Below the pieces are notes generated by a model, which was not told where the DNA came from, made no database searches, and was given only the letters and a program-made list of their open reading frames with translations. This document shows, in pieces, positions 10,527-21,615 of a DNA stretch of 64,000 nt. Positions within the stretch are counted from its first letter, which is position 1. Each line of letters opens with the position of its first letter. Source of the DNA: Mikania micrantha (taxonomy: Eukaryota > Streptophyta > Magnoliopsida > Asterales > Asteraceae); the NCBI GenBank assembly GCA_009363875.1, contig CM018692.1, positions 89,742,137-89,806,136 of the forward strand. Direction: 5' to 3'. The translations under genes and the position numbers were made by a program.

Positions 10527-13500
10527 TTACTTCTCGAACAAGTGAGGATACTTTGTCTTCATGTTGTCCTCGCGTTCCTAGGTAAATTCTGGTCCACGCT
10601 TGGAATTCCATCGAACCTTTACAATAGGGATACGACTTCGTTTCAGTCTTTTGACTTCATGCTCCATAATATCTACAGGTTCTTCAATGAAATGTAATTG
10701 TTCATCAACTTGTATTTCTTCCAACGGTATGATCAATGATTCATCAGCGAGACATCTCTTGAGGTTTGATACGTGAAATACATCGTGTACTCCGCTGAGT
10801 TCATCAGGGAGTTTGAGTCTGTATGCCACAGGACCTATGCGTTGAGTTATCTCAAACGGTCCGACATACCTTGGTGCTAGTTTGCCTTTAGCCCCAAAAC
10901 GAACTACGCCTTTCCATGGGGACACTTTCAACATTACTCGGTCACCCACTTCGAATTCCAAAGGCTTTCGCCGTTTGTCTGCGTAACTCTTTTGGCGGCT
11001 ACGTGTTGCTTGTAATCTCTGTTGTATCTGGCCTATCTTATGAGTAGTCTCCTGAATAAGTTCAGGCCCAGTAATTCGGTTGTCTCCCACTTCGGTCCAA
11101 CAAACTGGAGACCGACATTTTCTACCATATAGTGCGTCAAAAGGAGCACATCCAATGCTGCTGTGGTAGCTGTTGTTGTAGGAGAACTCAATGAGTGGTA
11201 AATGTTTATCCCAGCTTCCACCGAAGTCTAGGATGCATGTCCTCAACATATCCTCTAGGGTTTGAATTTTTCGCTCACTTTGTCCATCCGTTTGTGGATG
11301 ATAAGCGGTGCTCAAGTTAACACTTGTCCCTAGAGATTGTTGCAATGATTGCTAGAACTACGATGTAAATCGACTGTCCCGATCTGAAATAATAGACAGT
11401 GGCACACCGTGCCGCACTACTATTTCATCAACATAAAGTCTTGCTAGCTTTTCCATCTTGTAAGTTTCTCTGATCGGCAAGAAGTGTGCGGACTCGGTCA
11501 ATCGATCAACAATGACCCAAATCGAATCGTGTCCGCTGGAAGTGCGGGGTAGCTTGGTAATAAAATCCATAGGTATTTGTTCCCACTTCCATTGTGGTAT
11601 CTCTGGTTGTTCCAGCAAACCCGAAGGTTTCTGGTGTTCAGCTTTGACCTTGGCACATGTGATGCATTTGCCAACATAAGTGGCAACATCTTTCTTCATT
11701 CCCGGCCACTAATAAAATGACCTAAGATCTTGGTACATCTTATCGGCACCAGGATGAACAGAGTATCATGTCTTGTGTGCCTCGTCAAGTATAAGTGTTC
11801 GAAATTCATCTACTGCTGGGATCCAAACACGATCCTGAAAGTAAATAACTCCATATTGTTTTGTCTTGAAATGTTTCTCAGCTCCACAATCGAGCTCTCG
11901 TTTCAAATTGTCTCTTGCAACTGCTTCTTGTTGTGCTTGTAAAATTTGATCTTTCAGACTTGTTTGCACTGTCATTCCCATGGCTCAAATGCGCAAGGGT
12001 TTGACTCTTTCCTTCCGGCTCAAAGCATCTGCAACAACATTTGCTTTGCCCGGATGGTATTTGATCACATAATTGTAGTCGTTCAGGAGCTCAACCCAAC
12101 GTCTCTGTCTCATGTTAAACTCCTTCTGATCAAATATGTGCTGTAAACTCTTGTGATATGTGAAGACAGTGCATTTGGTACCATACAGGTAATGTCTCCA
12201 AATCTTTAAAGCAAAGACAACAGCTCCCAGTTCTAGATTGTGTGTCGTATAATTCTTCTCGTGTATCTTCAACTATCGTGAGGCATAAGCAATGACTTTG
12301 TCTTATTGCATTAAAAAACAACCAAGTCCCTAATGGGAAGCATCACAGTATACCATGAAGTCATCATTGCCTTCTAGGAGTGTTAAGATTGGAGCATTGC
12401 ACAATCTTTGTTTCAATATCTGGAATGCCTCTTCTTGATTCTGTGTCCAAACAAAAGGTTCACTCTTCTGTGTGAGTTTGGTGAGAGGCAAGGCTATCTT
12501 AGAGAAATTCGAAATGAATCTCCTGTAATACCCTGCCAATCCCAAGAATGATCAGATTTCTGTCGGCGATGTAGGCACATCCCAGTTCTTGATTTCTTCA
12601 ATATTGGCAAGATCCACATGAATACCATTACTGTTAATCACATGACCCAAAAACTGAACTTCTCTTAACCAGAATTCACACTTGGAGAATTTGGCATAGA
12701 GTCGTTCTTTTTTCAGAAGTTCCAAGACTGTTCTGAGATGTTGTTCGTGTTCCTTCTCGTTTCTTGAATAAATCAGTATATCATCAATAAGGACGATAAC
12801 AAACTGATCTAAGTACGGCTTGCACACTTAGTTCATTAAATCCATGAACACTGCCGGTGCGTTCGTCAATTCGAATGCCATCACCATGAATTCGTAGTGA
12901 CCGTATCGGTTACGAAAGGCCGTCTTTGGTATGTCTTCCTCTTGAATCCGGAGCTGGTGATAACCTGAACGCAGGTCTATCTTTGAAAAGTACTGAGCTC
13001 CCTATAATTGATCAAACAAATCATCAATCCTCGGTAACGGGTACCGATTCTTGATGGCGAGTTTGTTGAGCTCTCTGTAATCAATGCACATTCTGAACGA
13101 TCCATCCTTCTTCTTAACAAAGAGAACAGGAGCTCCCCACGGGCAAAAGCTCGGTCGGATGAATCCTTTGTCGAGTAGCTCTTTTAATTGATTGGACAAC
13201 TCCTGCATCTCTGATGGTGCAAGTCTATAAGGAGACTTAGCTACAGGAGTCGCTCCTGGAAACTGCACCGATCTCTCAAGTGGCAGTCCCGGTAAATCAT
13301 CCGGAAACACGTTCGCATAGTCTTTCACCACTGGTATATCTTGAATCTTGATTGCTTTCTCGTCTTTCTCTACCACATGAGCTAGAAATGCTATACGTTG
13401 CTTTCTGAGGTACTTACGAGCCTTCATGCACGATATTATCTTGACACTCCGTTTCGCTTGATCTCCATGAATTTCCAAAATCCCATTGTTCTCCACTGGA

Positions 13501-13601
13501 ATACGTAGTAGCTTTTCAGAACAGATGAACTCTACTCTGTTAAAAGTTAGCCAATCCATTACGACGATGATATCGAAACTGCCCAGCTCCATCGGTATCA
13601 A
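10527..13601 (-). pseudogene. Element C pol: RT, RNase H, integrase, chromodomain
   Basis: Reading leftwards, RT begins in 13601-13002 (FVKKKDGSFRMCIDYRELNK motif). It continues through the YHQLR and LIDDIL motifs (12552-12830) and the connection domain with AGYYRRFI (about 12540). RNase H with DFMVYCDAS follows (about 12340-12380). Integrase has the CITCAK zinc-finger half, MDFITKLPR, SDRDSRFTS and YHPQTDGQSER (11358-11699 and 11345-10578). The end is a chromodomain-like KVRWNSKRGPEF stretch and a terminal stop at 10527. At least nine in-frame stops interrupt it. Those I read are mainly CGA to TGA, CAG to TAG and TGG to TAG, all G:C to A:T transitions. A small frameshift occurs near 12310. 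The enzyme is dead. Confidence 0.92.
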
Positions 13602-13667
13602 TTCGATGGAAAATGTGTGATCGCCAAGTGTTAGTCGGCAATTCCTAAGTACTGTGTCTACTATGAT

Positions 13668-15092
13668 CTATTTGCCGTTTGCTATCTCAATAGTATAAGG
13701 GGATTCTAAAGATTCCTCAACATAATTAAGATGGCATGCAAAGTCGGATGAGATAAAACTCTGATCTGCAGCAATGTCAAATAATATGGATGCATAAAAG
13801 TCAGATAAGAGAAATGTACCCGTGATTACATTCGGGTACTGTCGAGCCGCAGAAGCTCCGATCTGAAAGGCTCTACCTCGTGCGACTTGAGCCCTTTGCT
13901 GATTCTTCTTGGGACAATCCCGAGAAAAGTGTCCAGGCTCGCCACAGTTGTAGCAAGACCTGTTATCAGCAGCAGTAGTAGCTGCATTGTTGTTTCTGTT
14001 TGGAGCCCCCGTGCTCCTGCAATTGCTGGCCCAGTGACCAAATTTCCCATAGTTAGTGCATTGTCTGCACTGGGTGTTTGGTGCATGATGATACTGGCAA
14101 GTGTTGCACAAAGGTGCAGTGCCAGTGTAGGGCCTCTTGATCTGTAGAGGTGGCGGTTGGTTGATCATTGGTGTCTGAGTGGTCGCAGCAAAGTTATTGA
14201 CCACATTTGTTTCTTAGCTGGCCTCTTATCTGGCTTCCGTGAAGTTCCAGCTTTGGTTGATTCAGCTTCTTTCTTGAGTGCCCCGGAGGCAACCATCACA
14301 TCTGTCAATGTTGCCGACACTGTAACAGCCATCTCCATGGTAGTAGGATGGGCAGATATCACATTCCCTTGAATGCAAGAGGCAGTCCACCGACGTACCG
14401 CTCGATTCTTTTCTCCAATGTTGGCACCACGTCCGGTGCCAAAGTAGCTAACTCATGAAAACGGATGGTGTAGGCCAGATGCCCAGCACCAATCATGACC
14501 AGGTTGAGCAGTTCGGTCTCAACCTTTTTGAGTTCGTTCATTGGGCAAAACTCTGCCCTCAGCATCTCCTTGAAATCATCCCAAGGCATGGACAGAGCCT
14601 CATCTCTGCCCTTTGTCTGAACTTGAGCATTCCACCAAGTGAACGCTCGTTTGTTGAATGAACCGGCTGCATATCTTACTTTGTGCTGTTCCAGAAAGCC
14701 ACTAATATCAAGATTCGTTTCCATCTTCTCGATCCACTGGATCAATCTGACGGCTCCTTCACTGCCACTGAAACTCAGTGGCTTGCATCCTACAAAGTTC
14801 TTGTAGGAGTAGTCCTGATGATGGCGGGTATTGCCACTGCCTTCTCCAGATGAGTTGGCGACGTTGTTGCTGTTAATCCGGTTCATCATCTCTGGGATCA
14901 CATTCCTCAGTTGACTGGTCAGCAGTGTGGCCAGTGCAATGGTAGCGGGTCTAACTCATGAGCAGGCGGTGGTGGAGGAGAAGGTGGAGGTGGTTGTGTA
15001 GGAGAGTCAGATGGTGATGGTGTCGAGGAGTGCGGTGCTGAATCATGTGGTGGTGGTGGTGGCAGTAAAGCTGGTTGTCTTATTAGCGACAT
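13668..15092 (-). pseudogene. Element C gag and protease remnant
   Basis: The N-terminus (from about 15092) is proline/serine-rich and is in a different frame from the gag core (14901-14359). The core holds the Retrotrans_gag signature, with FVGCKPLSFSG and FTWWNAQVQ. After a further frame break, 14204-13668 contains two CCHC zinc knuckles, CRQCTNYGKFGHWASNC and CYNCGEPGHFSRDC, both complete. The protease follows. Its active site reads LFDIAADQSFIS where D-S/T-G-A is expected, so the catalytic triplet is lost. At least two frameshifts separate the parts. Confidence 0.85.
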
Positions 15093-15250
15093 TCTGATCA
15101 TAACCGAGAGAAATCGGTTAGTGCAGTGATCAGATGCAGAAGACACATGCAAATAGAATCCTATGTCATATGATCTCTATATGAGGGTCCCTAGGTTACA
15201 GTCTAGGCCAAACCGTTTCAGTAATATGACATATATTTCTCTATAACCAT

Positions 15251-15263
15251 GGCTCTGATACCA
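15251..15263 (-). other. Element C primer-binding site
   Basis: GGCTCTGATACCA on the plus strand is the complement of TGGTATCAGAGCC, the initiator-Met tRNA primer site. It lies 3 bp from the 5' LTR. Confidence 0.85.
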
Positions 15264-15266
15264 ATC

Positions 15267-18200
15267 TGTCACACCCCGAGCCGGCGGGCTGGATCGACTT
15301 TCCCGCTGGGCGGAAGGTTCCCGCGGCGTGATATCGTTGTGATAATCGAAATGATCAGATTGTTTACATAGCACATGATAAATAAATGAGATATGCTAAC
15401 ATGACAATGAAATAGAATTACAAAGTTAAATTACATTGTTTCCTCATAATTTAACTAAGTAAATCTAATCAAAAGAATCAGTGAGTTTATATGTTGTATC
15501 TGTACAAGATATACAAAAGATGATTCATGGTTTTGCCATCCAAAAGTATGTAACACAAAAGTAGTTGGGCCTTCTTAAAGTCCACTAGCTAAGTCCCTGT
15601 AATCATGGTGACTAAACCTGTTCGTCACCTGAGAAAACATGCATTTAAACAAAGTCAACACTAGGGTGGTGAGTTCGTAAGTTCGATATTTGAAAGCCTT
15701 GAAATGTTCCCATGCACAATCACAATGTCATACTTGTTGTTTGTAAGTTGTTTGATTCACTCGTTCACACAATGGCCTTTCCATGGTTATATTTACAAGT
15801 AATATCTCATCCTATTAGTTATGCTTATATATAGGGCATATGTAAGGGAACCAAGTCCTAGCCAACATCCCACCACATATCTAATAGAACTTAATGCCAC
15901 TTGCAATAAAACTATGGATCCCCATTTTCATTTCACCCGTCCATTTGTGTTCATCACCCAATGTTTCACATGTAGAATAATATAATAAAAGAGGTTCAGT
16001 TATCAAACCGAAGTATTGATAACCCTCAATATGTTATGGAAATTAGATTATGTTAATCTGATCTTTGTTATTATGATATTACTTGTGGGGTTAACTGTTA
16101 ATCACTTTTAAAAGTAAGAGTGTTAATTAACAAATTGATATTTGTTCTCAACTTGAAGAGAATAGAGCCTAAAAGGAATCCATTGCAATCCTCACGTAAT
16201 CAGATTACAATGCATCTGATTTACCTCTACCACCTTGTATTACTATAGTCCTCATCGAACTGTTATTAGCAATATGACATGAGGGAAAATAAATTCCTTA
16301 GTCTACTAGTCAACCAGAAGCGATGGATTAATTACAATTATAACTGCAGATTAATATTACCATGTGTCGCTTTCCAGACCCTGACTTGAGTAGCCCTGTC
16401 ACCGGTCATACGTTACGGGCCAATAAATCAATACGATGAACATACTAGCCCTACAAGCTATCGTCGGTTTAGTCACATCAAACTAACTGGTCAGCGATTT
16501 GTGAAGGGACTTACAATGATCAAACTTGAGTACATGGCACATGATTGAAATGATATAATGCAAACAGTTCAATAGTAATCAATTGTATTGTGTTCATCAA
16601 TGTTGTTTGTTCTCAATGTTGTATGTTCTCCCTGTTAACAAAGTTAAATAAGATCTTGTCTTATTAAATTATGTTAATTGTTTTGTGAATGAGGTTGTTA
16701 TCATGAAGTTACATTATCATGATTATGATTATGATTCCTTCTTATTCCATAAAGTCACCATGTTGTCACTAAGATGTGGTAAGAGCTAGTCCTACTACAC
16801 TTAGTCGACTCAGGTGGTGGATGTTAGTTGTTCCATGTTATATTGTAATGTGTATCAAGTTGTAAGGTAAGTGTTACAAGCACTTGACTTATTACACTTA
16901 GTTAACACTAGTGTTGAATGTTGTTATGAAGATGTGTTATCTTCATATCATTCATGTGTTTTGTTCTTGTCATTATGTTCACATGTGATTACTTCAATGT
17001 TCGTTCTTGTAAGAATAAATAAGTGTTGTAAGATATAATCTTGTAACTATGTTATTCTAATGTGTTGATGAATTATGAAATTATATTATCATATTCATCC
17101 TAGTTGTTCCTGTCATATCATGATCATACAAGCATGCATACAGTGATAAATGATAATAAGTCAAGCAATATTATCTAATCAATGTATAAGCAATATGTTA
17201 AACTAAAACTTTTTAATAAATAAAAGTTAAGAATGTTTCTCAGCCCCGAGAGTTTAAAATCAGTTAATGATTAAAAAAGGGGCATATGAACTCACCTTGC
17301 GGTTGCAGTGGTTGACTTAGCTTAAACATGAATTACACGCTCTCTTTGTTGTTCTCGATGTTGTTTTCACGATCCTGCGTTGATTTCACAATGTTTTGTG
17401 ACTTATAAGTATTAGTTATGATATTTTGTGTGCGTGTATGTGTTAGCCCTAGAATTTGGCTAACACTGGTGAGTCTCGGTTTGTCCCTTTTCGGTCCCGT
17501 TTTCTTGTTGTTGACTTTAATAACAACTAACCCACTTTAAATTAGGGTTTTAATATTTGTTATGAGTTTTCATGTCAAACTTGTTTAGCAATTGTTACCT
17601 TGTGAAAACTTGAAACTTTATGTATTTGTACACTTAGTTTAATCATCATTGCCATCTTTGTAGTAAAATAGGATATATATATATATATATACCATTCTAT
17701 GCATGTATTTCATGTTTGTAGTGTTAATGTGTTAGGTTATCCTTTAAGCAATTGGGCCGAGTATGTTAAATGGCTAGTTGTTTGTTCTTGGGCCGAAACA
17801 AATTTCACATGGGCCGCACTAGATATTGTTGGTCCTACCCTCAACATCTTGGGCCAAATGTTTTATATGGACCGAATGTGGGCGGGTCAAAACCAAAGTT
17901 GTGGGCCGATTACGGGTTTAGCCAAAAATACGTGGGCCGACTGTGTCATGTAGGGTTTGGGCTGATTAAGAGCATGTAAAGTAAAAACCCTATATTTTCT
18001 GAACCTTCAAGCTTATTTATCTCGATTTTGGCTTGACAAAACTCCAGATCTGTTGTACTTCCTTGTAGAGAACGTTGATAGCTACGTTTGGACACCAAGA
18101 ACGTCCGATTTCGTCGAGAAACGACCAAGTTATGATGATTTGAAGGTATTTTTCTAGTCAGAGGAAATAGGTTCGGGAATGTGCTTGTAGAGAGAGGATG

Positions 18201-19020
18201 AGATGATAAGAATGAAGTGAAAGGCTTCATTTAGCCTTTAAATACACCGAGGGTATTCGGGTTTGTGTCGTTTGCTCGATTCGCGTCCTCGTTGCGTTTC
18301 CCGATTTTTAAGCGCATTTTACGTGTTTTAAATAAAAAGAGTTTCTTTAATTAATTTTTTTGATGAGTTTCAAAATTGTAAAACGCAAAATATTATATTT
18401 TCTTAATTTATTATCGTTCGTGTCGTTTTCCTTTCGTCAGAACGCGTCACCATCTCGCGTATTCGTTCGAATCGTCACCCGAACGAACACGACGATGGTT
18501 TTGCTTTCTGATTATTGTTTTCTACTTTCCAGTCACCATTTCAGAACGTTAAACTCACAGATATGTTTGTGTGAATCGTCACCCACGCAAACACACTGTC
18601 AGTTCATTATTCTGAAATAACACTGCAATTGTGTTTGAATTGTATTTCCTCACTGACGGACTCAACTAACTTCCTGTTTTCACATTGTTTTTGTACTTGA
18701 TTTGTCCGCCATCTGATTCCTGTCATATATGGATATCAGATCGCAACCGACATGTTCTTGTTAATTACTTGAGCATTGTTGTTTCTCTTGATTCGTTATA
18801 TTAACTGTACTTAGGTTTTCACCTAAATACAAACAACTATTGTTTATCGTGAGTTGTTGTACTTACGGTATTTAAGTTTTCACATAAATACCTACAACTG
18901 TTTCTCGTATTTTGAATTCTGTTATCACAAACACTGTTCATATAATGTATTTGCACACAGTAAAAGTGAGAGTACACATACCGTACGGACTGGCCGGACG
19001 ATTAGGTACTGGATGTCACA
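15267..19020 (-). repeat. Element C right (5') LTR, 3754 bp
   Basis: Starts TGTCACACC and ends GATGTCACA. It is collinear with the left LTR but lacks the AGGTTCG-rich block. It also has several smaller indels, for example near 16450, where about 40 bp around a TATGGTACC stretch are missing. Confidence 0.9.
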
Positions 19021-19025
19021 GTTGT

Positions 19026-21497
19026 TAAACAATTTCAAAACATTACAAAGTAATAGTTTGCGGAAGCGGTTTAAGTTGTTTAGAAATTACATAACATAAC
19101 AAAATGATACTGAATGTTTTATAGACTAAGACCCTAAAGTAGATGCATGGACTCAATCCTAGCATCCTCGATTCCTCGTGCGGCTGCCTTAGTTACCTGA
19201 GAAAACATGCAAGTAAAAAGGGTCAACACAATGGTTGGTGAGAGCACAGGTTTTATATCAGCAATAAACATCAATTGTTTAAAGTAAGAATTTGCAGGTC
19301 TACATTTCCTTACAATGCAATATCCATTGATAGCTAGTCAATATGTGTTATATCATATGCAGGTTCGTAACCGAAGCTAACATGCTGCCTCCCACCATGT
19401 CCATCCATCTAGACAATAGTAATGTTGTTGGGTCACTTTTGCACAGTTTTAACCTCCAGTCGGGGTGGCCATACGGCGTGCAATAGTGGGGCATGTCATG
19501 CCCAAATAGTACTATTCAGAATTACCACGCTAAGCGCCACGTGCTATTAACGACTCGAGATGTGTTTAATGAGGACTTATCAGTTTTGTGGATGAGTGCC
19601 ACACATATGCATATACGTGATATTTAGCATGTACAAATGTACCCAAAAAGTATGTTTGTTGTTCAAAAACTGTTTTTATGCAATGTTTTCTCCCCCAAAG
19701 GTAGAAAATAGAAGAAGGGGCCGTGAACTCACCTGATATAGCAGTTATGGTTTAAGTGGTGTTCGCAACTCGTGAATGCTTGCAACCTGCTAGAGAGAAC
19801 TTATAATCATATATGTTTTGATTATGTGTTCTATGGTGTGTTGTATCCTATACAACTCCAAGTGTCGATGTGCTCAAGCGTGTAGGTGTTGACTTGTGTT
19901 GACTTGACGAATCGTTGGTGATACGTTTGTTGCGTTTAGTTCGTTTATGTGTCATAAATGCAAGTAAGAAATCAACATGCATCCAACGACTCTAGAAAGT
20001 TTGTAAAAATACGTTTAAACTCTTAAAACATCGCGTTTGTACATAAATCACCGTTTATGGCGTATGCCCCATATATCCTAAAATAGTATGCACCCAATTA
20101 AAGGTCTGTTTTCACAATTCAAAGTTTCCAGTACGCTTAGAAATCGTTTTTAAACATATTTCAATAATCATAAACCACCAAAACATGTTAAAACATCAAA
20201 ACCCCTCTTTTGATTTACAAAATTTTCCATATATAGTAAGTTTCCATAAAATCGTGTTTTTCACAAAATCAAATACCCAAATGTGTTTCTAAACTCTTCA
20301 ACGTGCATTTGACAACATCTAAACATGTCTAACATGTCTAGACCATCACAAATCAACAACATGCAACATAAAAGTTTCCTTTTATGGCAAGTTCTTCAAA
20401 TCATCATCATAACTTATCATAACTCAATCCTAAATGAATTCTAACTTCACTCGCAGTAAAAATACATTATATTCACACAAGAACACCAACGAATTCGTGC
20501 ATACGAGTGGATTGGAGTTGCATGTGGGTGGATGTGCATGCATGAGGGTTTTTAGCCCTTGCATGTTCTATCTAACTACAAATAAGCTCATAAAACTACC
20601 TCACAAAGCTTTAAAACACTGAGATGAAGCTGAAACAGGGGCTTGGCAACTCTAATACCTTCTGGGAATGATATCCTAGGAGGTTCAAGTGATGGTGTTG
20701 ATGAGGACAAGCTTCCAAGCTTCCTTCTATGCTTAAAGCCTTCCAAGAGCTCCAAAAATGGCTTCCAAGCTTCAAATTTGTGGTTTTTGGTCACAATGAT
20801 GGAGTAGAAGAGTTGTGTGCTCGATTTTGAAGGTGCTTCAGACGAGAAAGAGGTTAGAAATGGTTATAGTTGGGCTAGGTTGAATGTTATAGTAGTTTTG
20901 GCATCTGCTGCTTCCAGTTGTACCGCCTAGCGTGCCGACACGAGGCCAGGCGTACCACTTGGATTAAAATAATCCAAATGGCATCTGGTTTATCCGCGCA
21001 CATCTCCCTGAGTGGAAGTGGCACTCCGGGCGTAGCGCATGGCTTGCAGAATGAGCCCAATTAGCCCAATTTTTTTTGTTTAAGCTCGTTTTTCGATTGT
21101 TTTACATTTTTGCACATCTTTTAGCATCGTTTGGACTTTAATTATCATTCAATTGTTTGTTCACCAACATTTGTGAGACTCATGTGTGTTTCGATAATTC
21201 CTCGAATTAGCTTTATTCTTTTTGTGTTTCTGTTTCACGAAATCATCGCATGTTTGATTAATCATAATGAACATGTAATGCACAATCCAATAATTCCCCG
21301 AATTATTGTTTTGCGTTGAGTTTTCCACACTTGGTTTCCAAAACCAATGTGCCATTCGATAGTTCCTTGAACTATCGTTTCGCAGTTGTTTGTGTTTGAC
21401 TCATCTAATTAAAATAATTAAATGAAATGCAATAAGTATGAATGTGAAATGCTAAGTTGTAAGAGTTCCAATTTACTTGAAATTGCTGGGTGTCACG
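19026..21497 (-). repeat. Element B left (3') LTR, proximal fragment
   Basis: Resumes B's LTR after the GTTGT duplication and matches 27196-29821. It lacks about 160 bp present in the right LTR (near 28150-28310; the join is at about 19995). Small open frames such as 20434-20622 recur at 28740-28928 simply because both are LTR copies. Confidence 0.9.
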
Positions 21498-21615
21498 TCA
21501 TCCCCTTGTTGAAATAAATTTCGTCCCGAAATTTGGTTGTTGTTGTAGTGTTTGAGTACAAAATTTTCTTGTTGTCACATCATCCCCTTGTTGAAAGGAA
21601 ATTTCATCCCGAAAT
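21498..21615 (-). repeat. Duplicated LTR-end/polypurine tract in element B
   Basis: The block GTGTCAC, then TCATCCCCTTGTTGAAA, then a CCCGAAATTT ending occurs at 21490-21535. It recurs about 83 bp further right at 21573-21615. Each copy carries a potential polypurine tract, AACAAGGGGATGA on the minus strand. The left copy adjoins the actual LTR boundary. Confidence 0.75.

Larger units (their letters stand above)
6143..19020 (-). mobile_element. Element C: Ty3/gypsy chromovirus-like retrotransposon nested in B
   Basis: Flanked by perfect GTTGT duplications (6138-6142 and 19021-19025). LTRs begin TGTCACACC and end GATGTCACA on the plus strand. The internal region 10473-15266 holds gag and pol on the minus strand, a Met-tRNA primer site and a polypurine tract. 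Pol ends in a chromodomain-like motif (KVRWNSKRGPEFT), pointing to a Tekay/Del-like chromovirus. The LTRs differ in length by 576 bp. C is the youngest insertion in its branch of the nest, being inside B, which is inside A. Confidence 0.93.

Noticed and set aside
20434..20622. Open frame repeated at 28740-28928
   Set aside because: Both copies are the same place in the two LTRs of element B; there is no independent evidence for a protein.
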